Shown here: in pieces, positions 1 to 12,097 of the stretch
How positions within the stretch are numbered: position 1 is the stretch's first letter
Layout of the letters: each line of letters opens with the position of its first letter
NCBI GenBank assembly: GCA_903893675.1
Contig: CAITNA010000159.1
Coordinates: 1 to 50,415 of the forward strand
Origin: an uncultured Micrococcales bacterium
GTDB taxonomy: Bacteria; Actinomycetota; Actinomycetes; Actinomycetales; Microbacteriaceae
Length of the DNA stretch: 50,415 nucleotides
Reading direction: 5' to 3'
Position numbers and translations under genes: made by a program
Notes under the pieces: model-generated
What the model was told of the DNA's origin: nothing
Seen by the model: only the letters and a program-made list of their open reading frames with translations
Databases searched by the model: none

Positions 1-65
1 AGACGGGATTTGAACCCGTGTAGACGGCTTTGCAGGCCGCTGCCTCGCCTCTCGGCCACTCCACC
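1..65 (-). tRNA. tRNA-Cys (anticodon GCA), 3' end truncated by the window edge
   Basis: Reverse complement reads ggtggag-tggccgagaggcgaggca-gcggc ctGCAaa gccgt-acacgggttcaaatcccgt: D-arm, anticodon loop GCA and T-arm GGTTCAAATCC are recognisable; acceptor 3' strand lies before position 1. Confidence 0.9.
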
Positions 66-91
66 GTGCTAGAAGGCTTGCGCCTGATGCG

Positions 92-164
92 AGCGGATGA
101 CGAGATTCGAACTCGCGACCCCAACCTTGGCAAGGTTGTGCTCTACCAACTGAGCCACATCCGC
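92..164 (-). tRNA. tRNA-Gly (anticodon GCC)
   Basis: Reverse complement gcggatg...caacc ttGCCaa ggttg...gcgagttcgaatctcgt catccgc; complete cloverleaf with 7-bp acceptor stem. Confidence 0.92.
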
Positions 165-249
165 ATGGTTCCTTACGAAACCTCGAAAATCCTAACCCAG
201 ACTTCGCCGATTTGGCAACCTCACCACACCCGTGGCATAGCCTTGAGCA

Positions 250-489
250 ATGCTCATGGTGAACAATTCCAGCTGGCCAGATGTGATTTTGGCGGCCTGT
301 TTCGTGGTTCTTGCCGTGGCCATGCTCTTCGGCACCTTCTATTTCGGCGGCGCTTACGTGTTCTCGAACATCAAAGAGCGCTGGGCCGAATACAGCATCA
401 AGAAGCGCATCACTGTGATCAGCCAGGTGGTTATCACGCTTGGCGTGATCACAATTCTAGCTGTGCTGTCGTCGCAGAAACTTCACTAA
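250..489 (+). CDS. Small hypothetical membrane protein with two predicted hydrophobic segments
   Basis: 79 aa ORF MLMVNNSSWPDVILAACFVVLAVAMLFGTFYFGG...ISQVVITLGVITILAVLSSQKLH; two hydrophobic stretches; start may be internal. Confidence 0.6.
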   Translation: MLMVNNSSWPDVILAACFVVLAVAMLFGTFYFGGAYVFSNIKERWAEYSIKKRITVISQVVITLGVITILAVLSSQKLH

Positions 490-539
490 GCAGGCAACTC
501 GACCATAGTCCTAAGAGAACTGGGACTCCTTAAGGCAAA

Positions 540-565
540 GCGGGAGCAGCATTCGCCACTCCCGC
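540..565 (-). terminator. Possible weak terminator hairpin downstream of amt
   Basis: GCGGGAG (540-546) / CTCCCGC (559-565) inverted repeat just past the amt stop; no strong T-tract. Confidence 0.3.
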
Positions 566-579
566 CCTGATGAGAATCT

Positions 580-1854
580 CTATCCGCGGTCTGAACCGAA
601 GGCGTAAGCCTCTTCACCGTGAACCACGGTGTCGATGCCTGCGATCTCATCTTCTGCCTTGACTCGGAAACCAATGGTCTTCTCGATGACCCAGCCGATG
701 ATGAATGCCATCACGAAGCTGTAGATAAGAACCGCACCGGCACCCATTGCCTGGGCGAAGAACTGGTGGAAGCCGAAGCCGAACGCTGCGCCAACTCCGC
801 GACCGAAGATTCCGATCCACAGGGTTCCAACGATTCCACCAACGAGGTGGATGCCGACTACGTCTAGCGAGTCGTCGAAACCGAGCGCGAACTTGAGGTC
901 GATTGCGAGTGCACAGAGAGCACCGGCGACCAGGCCGAGCAGTAGCCCCCACATTGGATCGAGCTGAGCACAGGCTGGAGTAATCGCAACCAAACCAGCT
1001 ACTGCACCCGAGGCCGCGCCAATCGAGGTCGCCTTGCCGTGCTTGATTCTCTCGACGATAATCCAGCCGAGCATTGCTGCAGCAGGTGCGCCGATGGTGT
1101 TGATGAATGCAACCGATGCAATGCCGTCAGCTGCAAGCTCACTGCCCGAGTTGAACCCGAACCAGCCGAACCAGAGCAGCGCTGCACCGAGAAGAGTTAG
1201 TGGAACGTTGTGTGGCTGGTTGATGCCCTTCGAGAAACCGAAGCGCTTTCCTAGGATGAGCGCCAGCGCAAGACCGGCAGCACCAGCGTTAATGTGCACA
1301 GCGGTTCCACCGGCGAAGTCGATTACGCCGAGGTCTTTGACGATCCATCCGCCGTCGACGATTTTGCCGTTTGCCACGGTGAAGTTGAATACCCAGTTAG
1401 CAACCGGGAAGTAGACCAGGGTTGCCCAGACACCGGCGAAGACCATCCAAGCACCGAACTTTGCACGGTCGGCAATAGCGCCCGAGATCAGAGCAACGGT
1501 GATGATGGCAAAGGTTGCCTGGAACGAAACGAACGCGAGCGACGGATAAGTTGCACCAGCGACAGGGTTCAAGGCGTCAGTTACCTGCTGCTGCAGCCCG
1601 ATGAAGTTGGTATCGATTCCGAACCAGCCATCGATGCCATGGAAGGTCGAAGTGCCTCCGTTTGAGAATGCGATTGCATAGCCGTATACGACCCACAGAA
1701 CGGCGATTAGGCCCAGCGAGCCGAAGCTGAGCATCATCATGCTCACAACGCTCTTGGCCTTGACCATACCGCCATAGAAGAACGCCAAGCCGGGGGTCAT
1801 CAGCAGCACTAGGGCCGCCGAGATCAACACGAATGCGGTGTTGCCCTGATCCAT
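580..1854 (-). CDS. amt: Ammonium transporter (Amt/AmtB family)
   Basis: 424 aa; MTPGLAFFYGGMVKAKSVVSMMMLSF, FAGGTAVHINAGAAGLALALILGKR, DDSLDVVGIHLVGGIVGTLWIG are classic Amt motifs. Confidence 0.97.
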   Translation of the reverse strand: MDQGNTAFVLISAALVLLMTPGLAFFYGGMVKAKSVVSMMMLSFGSLGLIAVLWVVYGYAIAFSNGGTSTFHGIDGWFGIDTNFIGLQQQVTDALNPVAGATYPSLAFVSFQATFAIITVALISGAIADRAKFGAWMVFAGVWATLVYFPVANWVFNFTVANGKIVDGGWIVKDLGVIDFAGGTAVHINAGAAGLALALILGKRFGFSKGINQPHNVPLTLLGAALLWFGWFGFNSGSELAADGIASVAFINTIGAPAAAMLGWIIVERIKHGKATSIGAASGAVAGLVAITPACAQLDPMWGLLLGLVAGALCALAIDLKFALGFDDSLDVVGIHLVGGIVGTLWIGIFGRGVGAAFGFGFHQFFAQAMGAGAVLIYSFVMAFIIGWVIEKTIGFRVKAEDEIAGIDTVVHGEEAYAFGSDRG

Positions 1855-1910
1855 TTCATACCTCTTTCGTTACAGATCCCTACGATCTGGTGAAAGTCTG
1901 CAGAAGCGAA

Positions 1911-1949
1911 GTTTCACGCTATGGCGTGACTTGTTACGAAGATGTAAAA
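1911..1949 (-). promoter_or_regulatory. Putative nitrogen-regulator (GlnR-like) operator upstream of amt
   Basis: Minus strand TTTTACATCTTCGTAACAAGTCACGC (1949-1924) matches 34575-34600 upstream of glnA with 3 mismatches; fits TTTAC-n6-GTAAC-n6-CGCCA-n6-GAAAC spacing. Confidence 0.6.
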
Positions 1950-1950
1950 G

Positions 1951-2961
1951 TTACAGCGCTGCCAGAGCGCCAAGACGACTAACGGCACGCAGGTATTTCT
2001 TGCGGAAGCCGCCTTCGATGTGCTCGGCTCGGAACAGTTTGGTGGTGTCGAGCCCTGCCCCGCGAATCGCGACCTGCTCCTCGTAGGCGCGGTCAACAAA
2101 CGCCACAAAGCGCAACGCATCTGATTGATCCTGGATGACCTTCGTGCCGATCAAGCCGACTCGGTCGAGCCCTTTGACCAGCACGCCGTAGTTCGAAGGG
2201 TGAACCTTCGATAGGTGCTTCAGCAGCGCGTCGAAGTTGTCGAGGGCAGAGTGCTTGGCCCCGCCCAACCACGATTCGATCTGCTTCTGGTCGTAGTTGC
2301 CGGCCTCGACTTCGGTTGGTCGATGACGGTGGTCTTCACCCTCGATGCGCAGCATCTGAAAACGCTCACTGATGCCGATGATTTCGCGCGCGAAATCGGC
2401 GGCGGCGAAGCGGCCCTCGCCAAGTGCGTTAGGTGGAGTGTTTGAGGTCGCAGCAAAGCGCGTGTTTCCACTGAGCTCGTTGAGCAAGCGCGACATCATC
2501 ATGGTGTCGCCCGGGTCGTCGAGTTCGAATTCATCGATGCAGAGAAGTTCATACTTGGAAAGCGCCTTCACGGCCTCTGCGAAACCAAGGGCACCAATCA
2601 GCGACGTGTATGAGATGAATGCGCCGAACGCCTTGCGACCCGAGAAAGCGTGATAGGTCGATGCGAGCAGGTGCGTCTTGCCGACACCGAAACCGCCGTC
2701 GAGGTAAATGCCCGCAGAAAGTTCTGATTTGCCGAACAGGCCTTTGCGCTCACGCTTGCCGAGGGCGAAATCTTGGGCCTGCTTCGAAACCTGGGCCTGG
2801 GATGGGTATTCCGCGTGAGGAACATAGTTCTTGAAGCTGGCCTTGGAGAATTCTCGCGGTGGCACAAGGTCGCCAAGCAGGGCGGCCGTGGTCGGTTGAG
2901 GGACTCGGGCGCACACAGATTCAAACGCTTGTTTTGCCAATTCTTTCCTCACCGTTGGCAC
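1951..2961 (-). CDS. zapE: Cell division protein ZapE / AFG1-family ATPase
   Basis: 336 aa; Walker A GGFGVGKTHLL, LLCIDEFELDDPGDTMMMSRLL. Confidence 0.9.
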   Translation of the reverse strand: MPTVRKELAKQAFESVCARVPQPTTAALLGDLVPPREFSKASFKNYVPHAEYPSQAQVSKQAQDFALGKRERKGLFGKSELSAGIYLDGGFGVGKTHLLASTYHAFSGRKAFGAFISYTSLIGALGFAEAVKALSKYELLCIDEFELDDPGDTMMMSRLLNELSGNTRFAATSNTPPNALGEGRFAAADFAREIIGISERFQMLRIEGEDHRHRPTEVEAGNYDQKQIESWLGGAKHSALDNFDALLKHLSKVHPSNYGVLVKGLDRVGLIGTKVIQDQSDALRFVAFVDRAYEEQVAIRGAGLDTTKLFRAEHIEGGFRKKYLRAVSRLGALAAL

Positions 2962-3017
2962 GATTTCGGGCCGTCAATTAGCCTAGGTGGGTAAGTCAGG
3001 AAAGCAGAGTCACTCAG

Positions 3018-3917
3018 ATGCCATTTGAACTAGATCCAAACCCCGAATTCGCCGCATACGCGCATCCTGAGGTGTTGGTCAGCACCGAGTGGCTAGCCCA
3101 AAACCTCGGCAAGCCTGGCCTGGTCTTGGTCGAATCTGACGAAGACGTTCTGCTCTATGCAACGGGCCACATCCCAGGCGCTGTCAAGATCGACTGGCAC
3201 ACCGACCTGAACGATCCAGTTCTGCGCGATTACCTGCAGGGCAAGGAATTTGCCAAGCTGCTTTCAAGCCGAGGCATCAAGCGCGACGACACCGTCGTGA
3301 TCTATGGCGACAACAAGAACTGGTGGGCAACCTATGCCCTATGGGTGTTCAAACTGTTTGGTCACCAGGATGTGCGCATCCTTGATGGTGGCCGTGAAGT
3401 TTGGATTGCCGAGGGTCGCCCGGTGACCACCGAGGTTCCAGTGGTTCAGCCAACCGACTACCCGGTTATTCAACGCGACGACCAGAAGTTGCGCGCATTC
3501 CGCGATGACGTTCTGGCCCACCTCGGTGGCCCACTGGTCGACGTGCGCTCTCCACAGGAATACACCGGCGAACGAACCCACATGCCGAATTATCCAGAAG
3601 AAGGCGCGCTTCGTGGCGGGCACATTCCGGGTGCAGCATCGATTCCTTGGTCGAAGGCCGCTCAGGAGAACGGTCGCTTCAAGTCGCGCGCAGAATTGAA
3701 CGCGCTCTACCTGGAAACCGAGAAGCTAGACCCGAACGCAGACACCATCGCCTACTGCCGAATCGGCGAGCGAAGCAGCCATACCTGGTTCGTGCTCACT
3801 TATCTGCTTGGCTTCAGCAACGTTCGCAACTACGACGGCTCGTGGACCGAGTGGGGCTCGCTAGTTCGCGTGCCGATTGCCACAGGCCCAGAGCGCGGAA
3901 GCTACGCAGCCCACTAA
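3018..3917 (+). CDS. Sulfurtransferase with two rhodanese domains
   Basis: 299 aa; [33 protein letters not shown], active-site loop [12 protein letters not shown]. Confidence 0.93.
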   Translation: MPFELDPNPEFAAYAHPEVLVSTEWLAQNLGKPGLVLVESDEDVLLYATGHIPGAVKIDWHTDLNDPVLRDYLQGKEFAKLLSSRGIKRDDTVVIYGDNKNWWATYALWVFKLFGHQDVRILDGGREVWIAEGRPVTTEVPVVQPTDYPVIQRDDQKLRAFRDDVLAHLGGPLVDVRSPQEYTGERTHMPNYPEEGALRGGHIPGAASIPWSKAAQENGRFKSRAELNALYLETEKLDPNADTIAYCRIGERSSHTWFVLTYLLGFSNVRNYDGSWTEWGSLVRVPIATGPERGSYAAH

Positions 3918-4343
3918 ATGCCAATCACCGCAAACGCACAAGAGACCATCGAAGAGCTCGCACTGGTATCTGAGACTGACCGTCTCGAAGTTCTGATCGA
4001 ATACGCCGATGCCCTTCCGGCACTTCCGGCGCGCTATGCAGAACACCCAGATCTGCTTGAGCGAGTCGAAGAGTGCCAGTCACCTGTTTTTCTATTCGTT
4101 GAAGTGGCAGACGACAAGGTTCACCTGTTTCTAACTGCGCCGAAAGAGGCCCCGACCACGCGAGCGTTCGCAAGCATTCTGCACAAAGCACTCGACGCCC
4201 AGTCGGTAGAGACGGTTCTCGGTTTCGACGACGACTTTCCTGAACGGCTGGGGCTGACCCGTTTGGTTAGCCCGCTTCGCATGCGCGGCATTCGAGGCAT
4301 GCTTGCTCGAATCAAGCGACAGGTCGCCGAGAAATCTCGATGA
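3918..4343 (+). CDS. SufE family Fe-S cluster assembly protein
   Basis: 141 aa; RLEVLIEYADALPALPARYAEHPDLLERVEECQSPVFLFVEV; directly follows rhodanese gene. Confidence 0.92.
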   Translation: MPITANAQETIEELALVSETDRLEVLIEYADALPALPARYAEHPDLLERVEECQSPVFLFVEVADDKVHLFLTAPKEAPTTRAFASILHKALDAQSVETVLGFDDDFPERLGLTRLVSPLRMRGIRGMLARIKRQVAEKSR

Positions 4344-4900
4344 CTCAAGGTCGCTATGGTGCCTGGACTGGCCTTCGCCTGGCAATGGTCGTAGGCCCTG
4401 CTGGCCAAACACTCGGCCCGGATGGCACCAGCCACTCACTGAGCAATCCCGAAGACCGCCACGAACTCATGGCCCTTCGAGCACTGGCTGATCTCATCGT
4501 CACTGACGCAAGCACCGCTGAGCGTGAGAACTACCGGCAATCGAAGCTTGCACCGCTTCAGGTTTGGTCGAGGCATCCAGGCACCATTAGCTGGAAGCCC
4601 ATCCAAGTTGAAGGCGGGCTTGCGCTCACGCTGGTCGACAGCAGCGACTTGGACTCGGCCGTGGCCAGCCTGGCTGGCAGCAATGTTCTTCTTGAGACAG
4701 GCCCGACGCTGTCTGCACTTTTGCTGCCTTGGATATCGTCTCTGGCAATCACCGTAGCGAGCCACGACAGCGACGATCGCACTGAGGCGCTGAACGCCTT
4801 GCTGCGCAAAATGGGCGCTGAACCGAGCCAGTGGCAGATCACCTGGATCAGCGGCCAGGTCAACTCATACGCTCTTGTCTCGCGGCGTGGCAGCCTGTGA
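4340..4900 (+). CDS. RibD C-terminal / dihydrofolate-reductase-like family protein
   Basis: 186 aa; GLRLAMVVGPAGQTLGPDGTSHSLSNPEDRHELMALRALADLIVTDASTAERENYR resembles RibD-C/pyrimidine reductase N-terminal half. Confidence 0.6.
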   Translation: MTQGRYGAWTGLRLAMVVGPAGQTLGPDGTSHSLSNPEDRHELMALRALADLIVTDASTAERENYRQSKLAPLQVWSRHPGTISWKPIQVEGGLALTLVDSSDLDSAVASLAGSNVLLETGPTLSALLLPWISSLAITVASHDSDDRTEALNALLRKMGAEPSQWQITWISGQVNSYALVSRRGSL

Positions 4901-4929
4901 AGCGCTAACCGCGCCAATATCCTGAACGG

Positions 4930-5499
4930 GTGACCGACAACAAGTTGAGCCCTGAATTCCAGGCCGCAGAGCACACCCTGCGGGTTGCCTTCCAGCGCAG
5001 CGAGCTCGACATCCAGCAGATTCCTGCACCTAAGGAAATCGCCGAGAGTTCGGTCGCATTCGCGGCCTCAGTGCGCACCGACAAAGACCACGAGCACTCA
5101 CCTGCCGGCACCGGTCGATTTGTTCTTTTCTGGTCACCTGAACCGCAGGAAAATTGGACCACTCGATTCCGCATCGTGGTCTACGCGCGCGCACCTCTCG
5201 AAAGCGACATCGGCACCCAGGAAGACAGCTCTGAACTCACCTGGGCTTGGATGCTCGATTCACTCAAGTTTGCAGGCGCTGAGTTCAGCGCCCTGGCGGG
5301 AACTACCACTCGCATCATTTCAAACGGCCACGGCGATCTCGCAAGCGAAAACCAGCACGCAGAAATCGAACTGCGTGCCAGCTGGTCGCCGCACGGCACC
5401 GAGATGGGTCAGCACTTCGAGGCCTGGCAGAACCTGATCTGTGCAATGTCAGCGCTCTCGATTGCTCCTGGCATCGAAAAGCTAGACCGTTTCGCATAG
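4930..5499 (+). CDS. DUF3000 family protein
   Basis: 189 aa starting at GTG; FQAAEHTLRVAFQRSELDIQQIPAP...WTTRFRIVVYARAPLES; located immediately upstream of rnd as in other actinobacteria. Confidence 0.8.
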   Translation: MTDNKLSPEFQAAEHTLRVAFQRSELDIQQIPAPKEIAESSVAFAASVRTDKDHEHSPAGTGRFVLFWSPEPQENWTTRFRIVVYARAPLESDIGTQEDSSELTWAWMLDSLKFAGAEFSALAGTTTRIISNGHGDLASENQHAEIELRASWSPHGTEMGQHFEAWQNLICAMSALSIAPGIEKLDRFA

Positions 5500-5502
5500 T
5501 TC

Positions 5503-6759
5503 ATGGCAGAACTCGAAAACACCCCGCTTCTAAAGCCGCGCCGTGAAGTCGTCTTTGTCGACAACTCAGATGCTCTCGCGAACTGTGTTGCAGAACTCGC
5601 TACTCAAGACGGCGCGTTCGCGCTCGATGCTGAACGTGCATCCGGGTTTAAGTATTCGCAGCGCGCCTATTTGATTCAGATCAGCAGACGAAACTCGAAG
5701 CTCTATCTGATTGACCCAGTAGCCATCTCCGCGGATGGAGACATCGCCGCTTTCTCTGCGCTTGCCGAATTGCTGGCCAAAGACACTTGGATCCTGCACG
5801 CGGCAACTCAAGACCTAGGCTGCCTTGCCGAGTTGGGCTTAAAGCCAACCTCGTTATTTGACACAGAGCTTGGCTCGCGATTGAACGGCCTCGAGCGCGT
5901 GGGTCTTGGCGCCGTTGTCGAGCACTATCTTCACCTGCAACTCGCAAAGGAACACTCCGCTGTCGACTGGTCTAAGCGCCCGCTAGATGCAGCTTGGCTC
6001 GACTACGCCGCACTCGATGTAGATGTGATGCACGAGGTCATGGATGGAGTTCGCACCGATCTCGAAGCTGGCGACAAAGCCGCCTGGGCTGCCGAGGAAT
6101 TCGAGGCTCTTCTGGGCTTCACTCCAAAAGGCCCTAAGCCAGATCGCTGGCGCAGCACCACTGGCCTGCACGATGTGAAAGACCAGCGCGGGTTAGCCGT
6201 TGCCAGAGAGCTTTGGCAGGCACGTGAAGACCTCGGTCGCAAACTCGACGTATCGCCTGGCCGTTTGATTCCGGATGTATCGATAAGCCACGTGGCAAAG
6301 ACGCTGCCGCGTTCTCGCCCGATTTTGGCAGCAGATAAGTCTTTCCATGGCCGCGCATCGCGCAACTACCTAGACACCTGGTGGGAGGCAGTTTCGCGCG
6401 GACTCGAGACCAATGACCTGCCACCGCTTCGAGTGCCGGCCACCGGCATTCCGAACCACCGCAACTGGCCAAACAAGTTTCCGAAGGCGGCTGCCCGCTT
6501 GTCGCTTGCCCGCACCGGCCTCACTGAACTTGCCGAGCAACTGAAGTTGCCTGTAGAAAATCTGATTTCACCTGAGCCAGTGCGTCAGGTCTGCTGGATC
6601 GAGCGCGATGATGTTGATCACGATGTGCTCATCCAAGAACTGATTGGGTTGGGAGTTCGCAATTGGCAGGCAGCTTTCGCCGCACCGATTCTTATTGCTG
6701 CGATTCAGAGGGCTGACGAGGAACTGACTCGTCAAGCGCCCGAGCATACGGAACCTTAG
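5503..6759 (+). CDS. Ribonuclease D (HRDC domain)
   Basis: 418 aa; AFALDAERASGFKYSQRAYLIQISRR, LHAATQDLGCLAELGL, AAWLDYAALDVDVM, HRC/HRDC-like C-terminus. Confidence 0.92.
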   Translation: MAELENTPLLKPRREVVFVDNSDALANCVAELATQDGAFALDAERASGFKYSQRAYLIQISRRNSKLYLIDPVAISADGDIAAFSALAELLAKDTWILHAATQDLGCLAELGLKPTSLFDTELGSRLNGLERVGLGAVVEHYLHLQLAKEHSAVDWSKRPLDAAWLDYAALDVDVMHEVMDGVRTDLEAGDKAAWAAEEFEALLGFTPKGPKPDRWRSTTGLHDVKDQRGLAVARELWQAREDLGRKLDVSPGRLIPDVSISHVAKTLPRSRPILAADKSFHGRASRNYLDTWWEAVSRGLETNDLPPLRVPATGIPNHRNWPNKFPKAAARLSLARTGLTELAEQLKLPVENLISPEPVRQVCWIERDDVDHDVLIQELIGLGVRNWQAAFAAPILIAAIQRADEELTRQAPEHTEP

Positions 6760-8626
6760 CCCCGAGCACCTGCGCAACGATGTCTTGCGCAATTGTCTTG
6801 GCATCAAGCCCAACGCGACGCAGAATCTCCGAGCGGCTGGCGTGCTCTAGGAATTCATCTGGCAGACCGAGTTCGTTAAGTGGCGTGTCAATCTGCGCTG
6901 CACGCAAAGTCTGGCGAATTCGAGTTCCGATGCCGCCGACCTTCACGCCATCCTCGATTGAAACCACCAGACGGTGGTTAGCTGAAAGTTCAACGACGCT
7001 AGGGGCAACCGGAACCATCCAGCGTGGGTCGATGACTGTCGCGCCAATGCCCTGCGCTGCGAGCAAACCAGCAACCTCGAGAGCGGTCGTTGCCATCGAA
7101 CCGACCGGGATCAGCAGAACATCTTTGGCAGCAGACTCAAGCAAGACATCAACACCGTCGCTGGTGCGTCGAATAGCCGGGATGTCGGAACCAACCGACC
7201 CCTTGCCGAAGCGAATCATGGTCGGAGCGTCATCAACGGCAATTGCCTCACCGAGAAGCTCGCGCAGGCGCGACTCATCACGAGGTGAAGCCATGCGGAT
7301 GTTTGGCACGACCTGGAACAGCGCAAGGTCCCACTGACCGTGGTGGCTTGCGCCATCGGGGCCGGTGACACCCGCACGATCGAGCACGAAGGTAACGCCC
7401 TCTTTGTGCAGAGCGACATCCATGAGCACCTGATCAAGGGCGCGGTTCATGAAGGTGGCATACACAGCAACAACTGGGTGCAGGCCACCAAAGGCCATGC
7501 CTGCCGCCGAAGTGACTGCGTGCTGCTCGGCGATGCCGACATCGAAGGTGCGGTCAGGGAACCGCTTTGCAAATTGCGCAAAGCCAACCGGGTTGAGCAT
7601 GGCGCCGGTAATGGCAACTACTCGGCCATTCGCCTCGCCCTGCTTGAGGAGCTCATCGCCAAAGACCTTTGTCCACGAGTTGGTCGATTCCTCGAGCGAT
7701 TCACCGGTCTCTGGGTTAATCTGACCAACCGCGTGAAACTGGTCAGCCTCGTTTAGAACGGCTGGGTCGTAGCCCTTGCCCTTCTGGGTGATGACGTGAA
7801 CGATCACTGGATAGGCGTAGTTCTTGGCCTGCTGAAGAGCCGTTTCAACCTGCTCGAGGTTGTGACCATCAATCGGGCCAATGTATTTCAGGTCGAGATT
7901 CGGGAACATCGACTTCGGGGTAGTCGCGTTGAACAGCCCCTTGCCTGCGCCGCGAGCCACGTTCCAGGCCATGCGACCGAGCGGGCCGAACTTGGCGAAG
8001 ACGTCGCGGCTCAGTCGATAGAGCTTGCGGTAAGACTGCTGAGTGCGAATGCCGTTTAGGGTGCGAGCAAGGCCACCGATGGTAGGTGCATAGCTGCGGC
8101 CGTTGTCGTTCACGATGATCACCAAGCGACGATTGTTATCGTGCGAGATGTTATTGAGCGCCTCCCAAGCCATGCCGCCGGTGAGAGCGCCGTCGCCAAT
8201 TACAGCGACAACGAAGCGTTCATCCTGGCCAGTGATTCGATAGGCCTTGGCGATTCCGTCTGCCCATGAAAGCGACGAGGATGCGTGTGACGACTCAACG
8301 ATGTCGTGAACGCTCTCGGAGCGCTGCGGGTAACCAGCGATGCCGTCTCTTTGTCGCAGATTCGAAAAGTCCTTGCGACCAGTGAGCAACTTGTGCACAT
8401 AACTCTGGTGACCGGTGTCGAAAATGAAGCTATCTTTCGGCGACTCGAACACTCGATGCATCGCAATCGTGGTTTCGACTACACCTAGGTTTGGCCCGAG
8501 GTGACCACCGGTCTTTGAAACCGATGAGATCAGATAGGCACGGATGTCGGCAGCCAACTCGATCAGGTCGGCCTGACTGAGACCCTTGAGGTCGTCAGGT
8601 CCGTTTACTCCATCGAGAATGGTCAT
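6692..8626 (-). CDS. dxs: 1-deoxy-D-xylulose-5-phosphate synthase
   Basis: 644 aa; GHLGPNLGVVETTIAMHRVFESPKDSFIFDTGHQSYVHKLLTGR, VIGDGALTGGMAWEALNN, GIAEQHAVTSAAGMA. Confidence 0.97.
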   Translation of the reverse strand: MTILDGVNGPDDLKGLSQADLIELAADIRAYLISSVSKTGGHLGPNLGVVETTIAMHRVFESPKDSFIFDTGHQSYVHKLLTGRKDFSNLRQRDGIAGYPQRSESVHDIVESSHASSSLSWADGIAKAYRITGQDERFVVAVIGDGALTGGMAWEALNNISHDNNRRLVIIVNDNGRSYAPTIGGLARTLNGIRTQQSYRKLYRLSRDVFAKFGPLGRMAWNVARGAGKGLFNATTPKSMFPNLDLKYIGPIDGHNLEQVETALQQAKNYAYPVIVHVITQKGKGYDPAVLNEADQFHAVGQINPETGESLEESTNSWTKVFGDELLKQGEANGRVVAITGAMLNPVGFAQFAKRFPDRTFDVGIAEQHAVTSAAGMAFGGLHPVVAVYATFMNRALDQVLMDVALHKEGVTFVLDRAGVTGPDGASHHGQWDLALFQVVPNIRMASPRDESRLRELLGEAIAVDDAPTMIRFGKGSVGSDIPAIRRTSDGVDVLLESAAKDVLLIPVGSMATTALEVAGLLAAQGIGATVIDPRWMVPVAPSVVELSANHRLVVSIEDGVKVGGIGTRIRQTLRAAQIDTPLNELGLPDEFLEHASRSEILRRVGLDAKTIAQDIVAQVLGAKVPYARALDESVPRQPSESQQ

Positions 8627-8635
8627 TTTGTGCGA

Positions 8636-11314
<2,679 letters not shown>

Positions 11315-11395
11315 GCATGGTCCTTATTGATTGCTATTGCCTACGCCCAAAATTACCAGACCAAAGCCTGAGTAATCGCCCAAAAAACGCTAGTT

Positions 11396-12097
11396 CTAGG
11401 CGTTCTTGGCGGGCTCGTCGGCAGCCTTGGCGGCCGCTCTGCGCTTCAAAACTCCACGGATGAGCAACCAGGCGAGCCAGAGCGCCGTGGCATAAAGCGG
11501 CAGGCCCAATACCAGCTTGGCGATGGCCAGGGCTTCGAGCTGATTTGAGAAATAGAGTGGCAATTCGACAAGCAGGCGGATGGCGAAAACGCTGGTCGCG
11601 ATCAGGGTTGCGGCCGTAAACACTCGCATCTCGTACTTGTTCTTGCGCCACTCGAGCTTCTCGCCGATGGCAAAGCCCACAATCAGGCCAAAGATCGGGT
11701 AACGAACCAGCACCGACAGCGCCAAGACGGCTCCATAGGAGATGTTGGTGATGAAGCCGGTGATGAAATAGTCGCGGCCAGAGCCACCGTTGCGCAGCGC
11801 CAAAAACGCTGCAATGCCGATGCCGACCAGGCCGACCAGGGCATTTAGCAGTGCTTGTTTGCGAACCGCGCGGGTCAAAATAAACACGGTCGAAGCAGCC
11901 ACGCCAGTGATGACGGCAGCAACCTGGCTCTTCAAGATTGCGAACACCAGAACGAAAAGCGTGCCTGGAACAATCGACTCGAGAATTCCCTGCAATCCGC
12001 CCATGCCCGGTAGCAGCGACTTGCTGTCTAGCTGGTGAACGCCGTCGATCTCACGAATGCCCAGCTTCTCGGCTACGGCTTTTCGCTGCTCGCTCAA
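11396..12097 (-). CDS. DUF3159 family membrane protein
   Basis: 233 aa multi-TM protein; GGLQGILESIVPGTLFVLVFAI...; neighbour of DUF3710 and dut. Confidence 0.85.
   Translation of the reverse strand: MSEQRKAVAEKLGIREIDGVHQLDSKSLLPGMGGLQGILESIVPGTLFVLVFAILKSQVAAVITGVAASTVFILTRAVRKQALLNALVGLVGIGIAAFLALRNGGSGRDYFITGFITNISYGAVLALSVLVRYPIFGLIVGFAIGEKLEWRKNKYEMRVFTAATLIATSVFAIRLLVELPLYFSNQLEALAIAKLVLGLPLYATALWLAWLLIRGVLKRRAAAKAADEPAKNA

Noticed and set aside
30-533. 167-aa plus-strand ORF
   Set aside because: Runs antisense through the two tRNA genes and overlaps the more plausible 250-489 CDS; composition is not protein-like.
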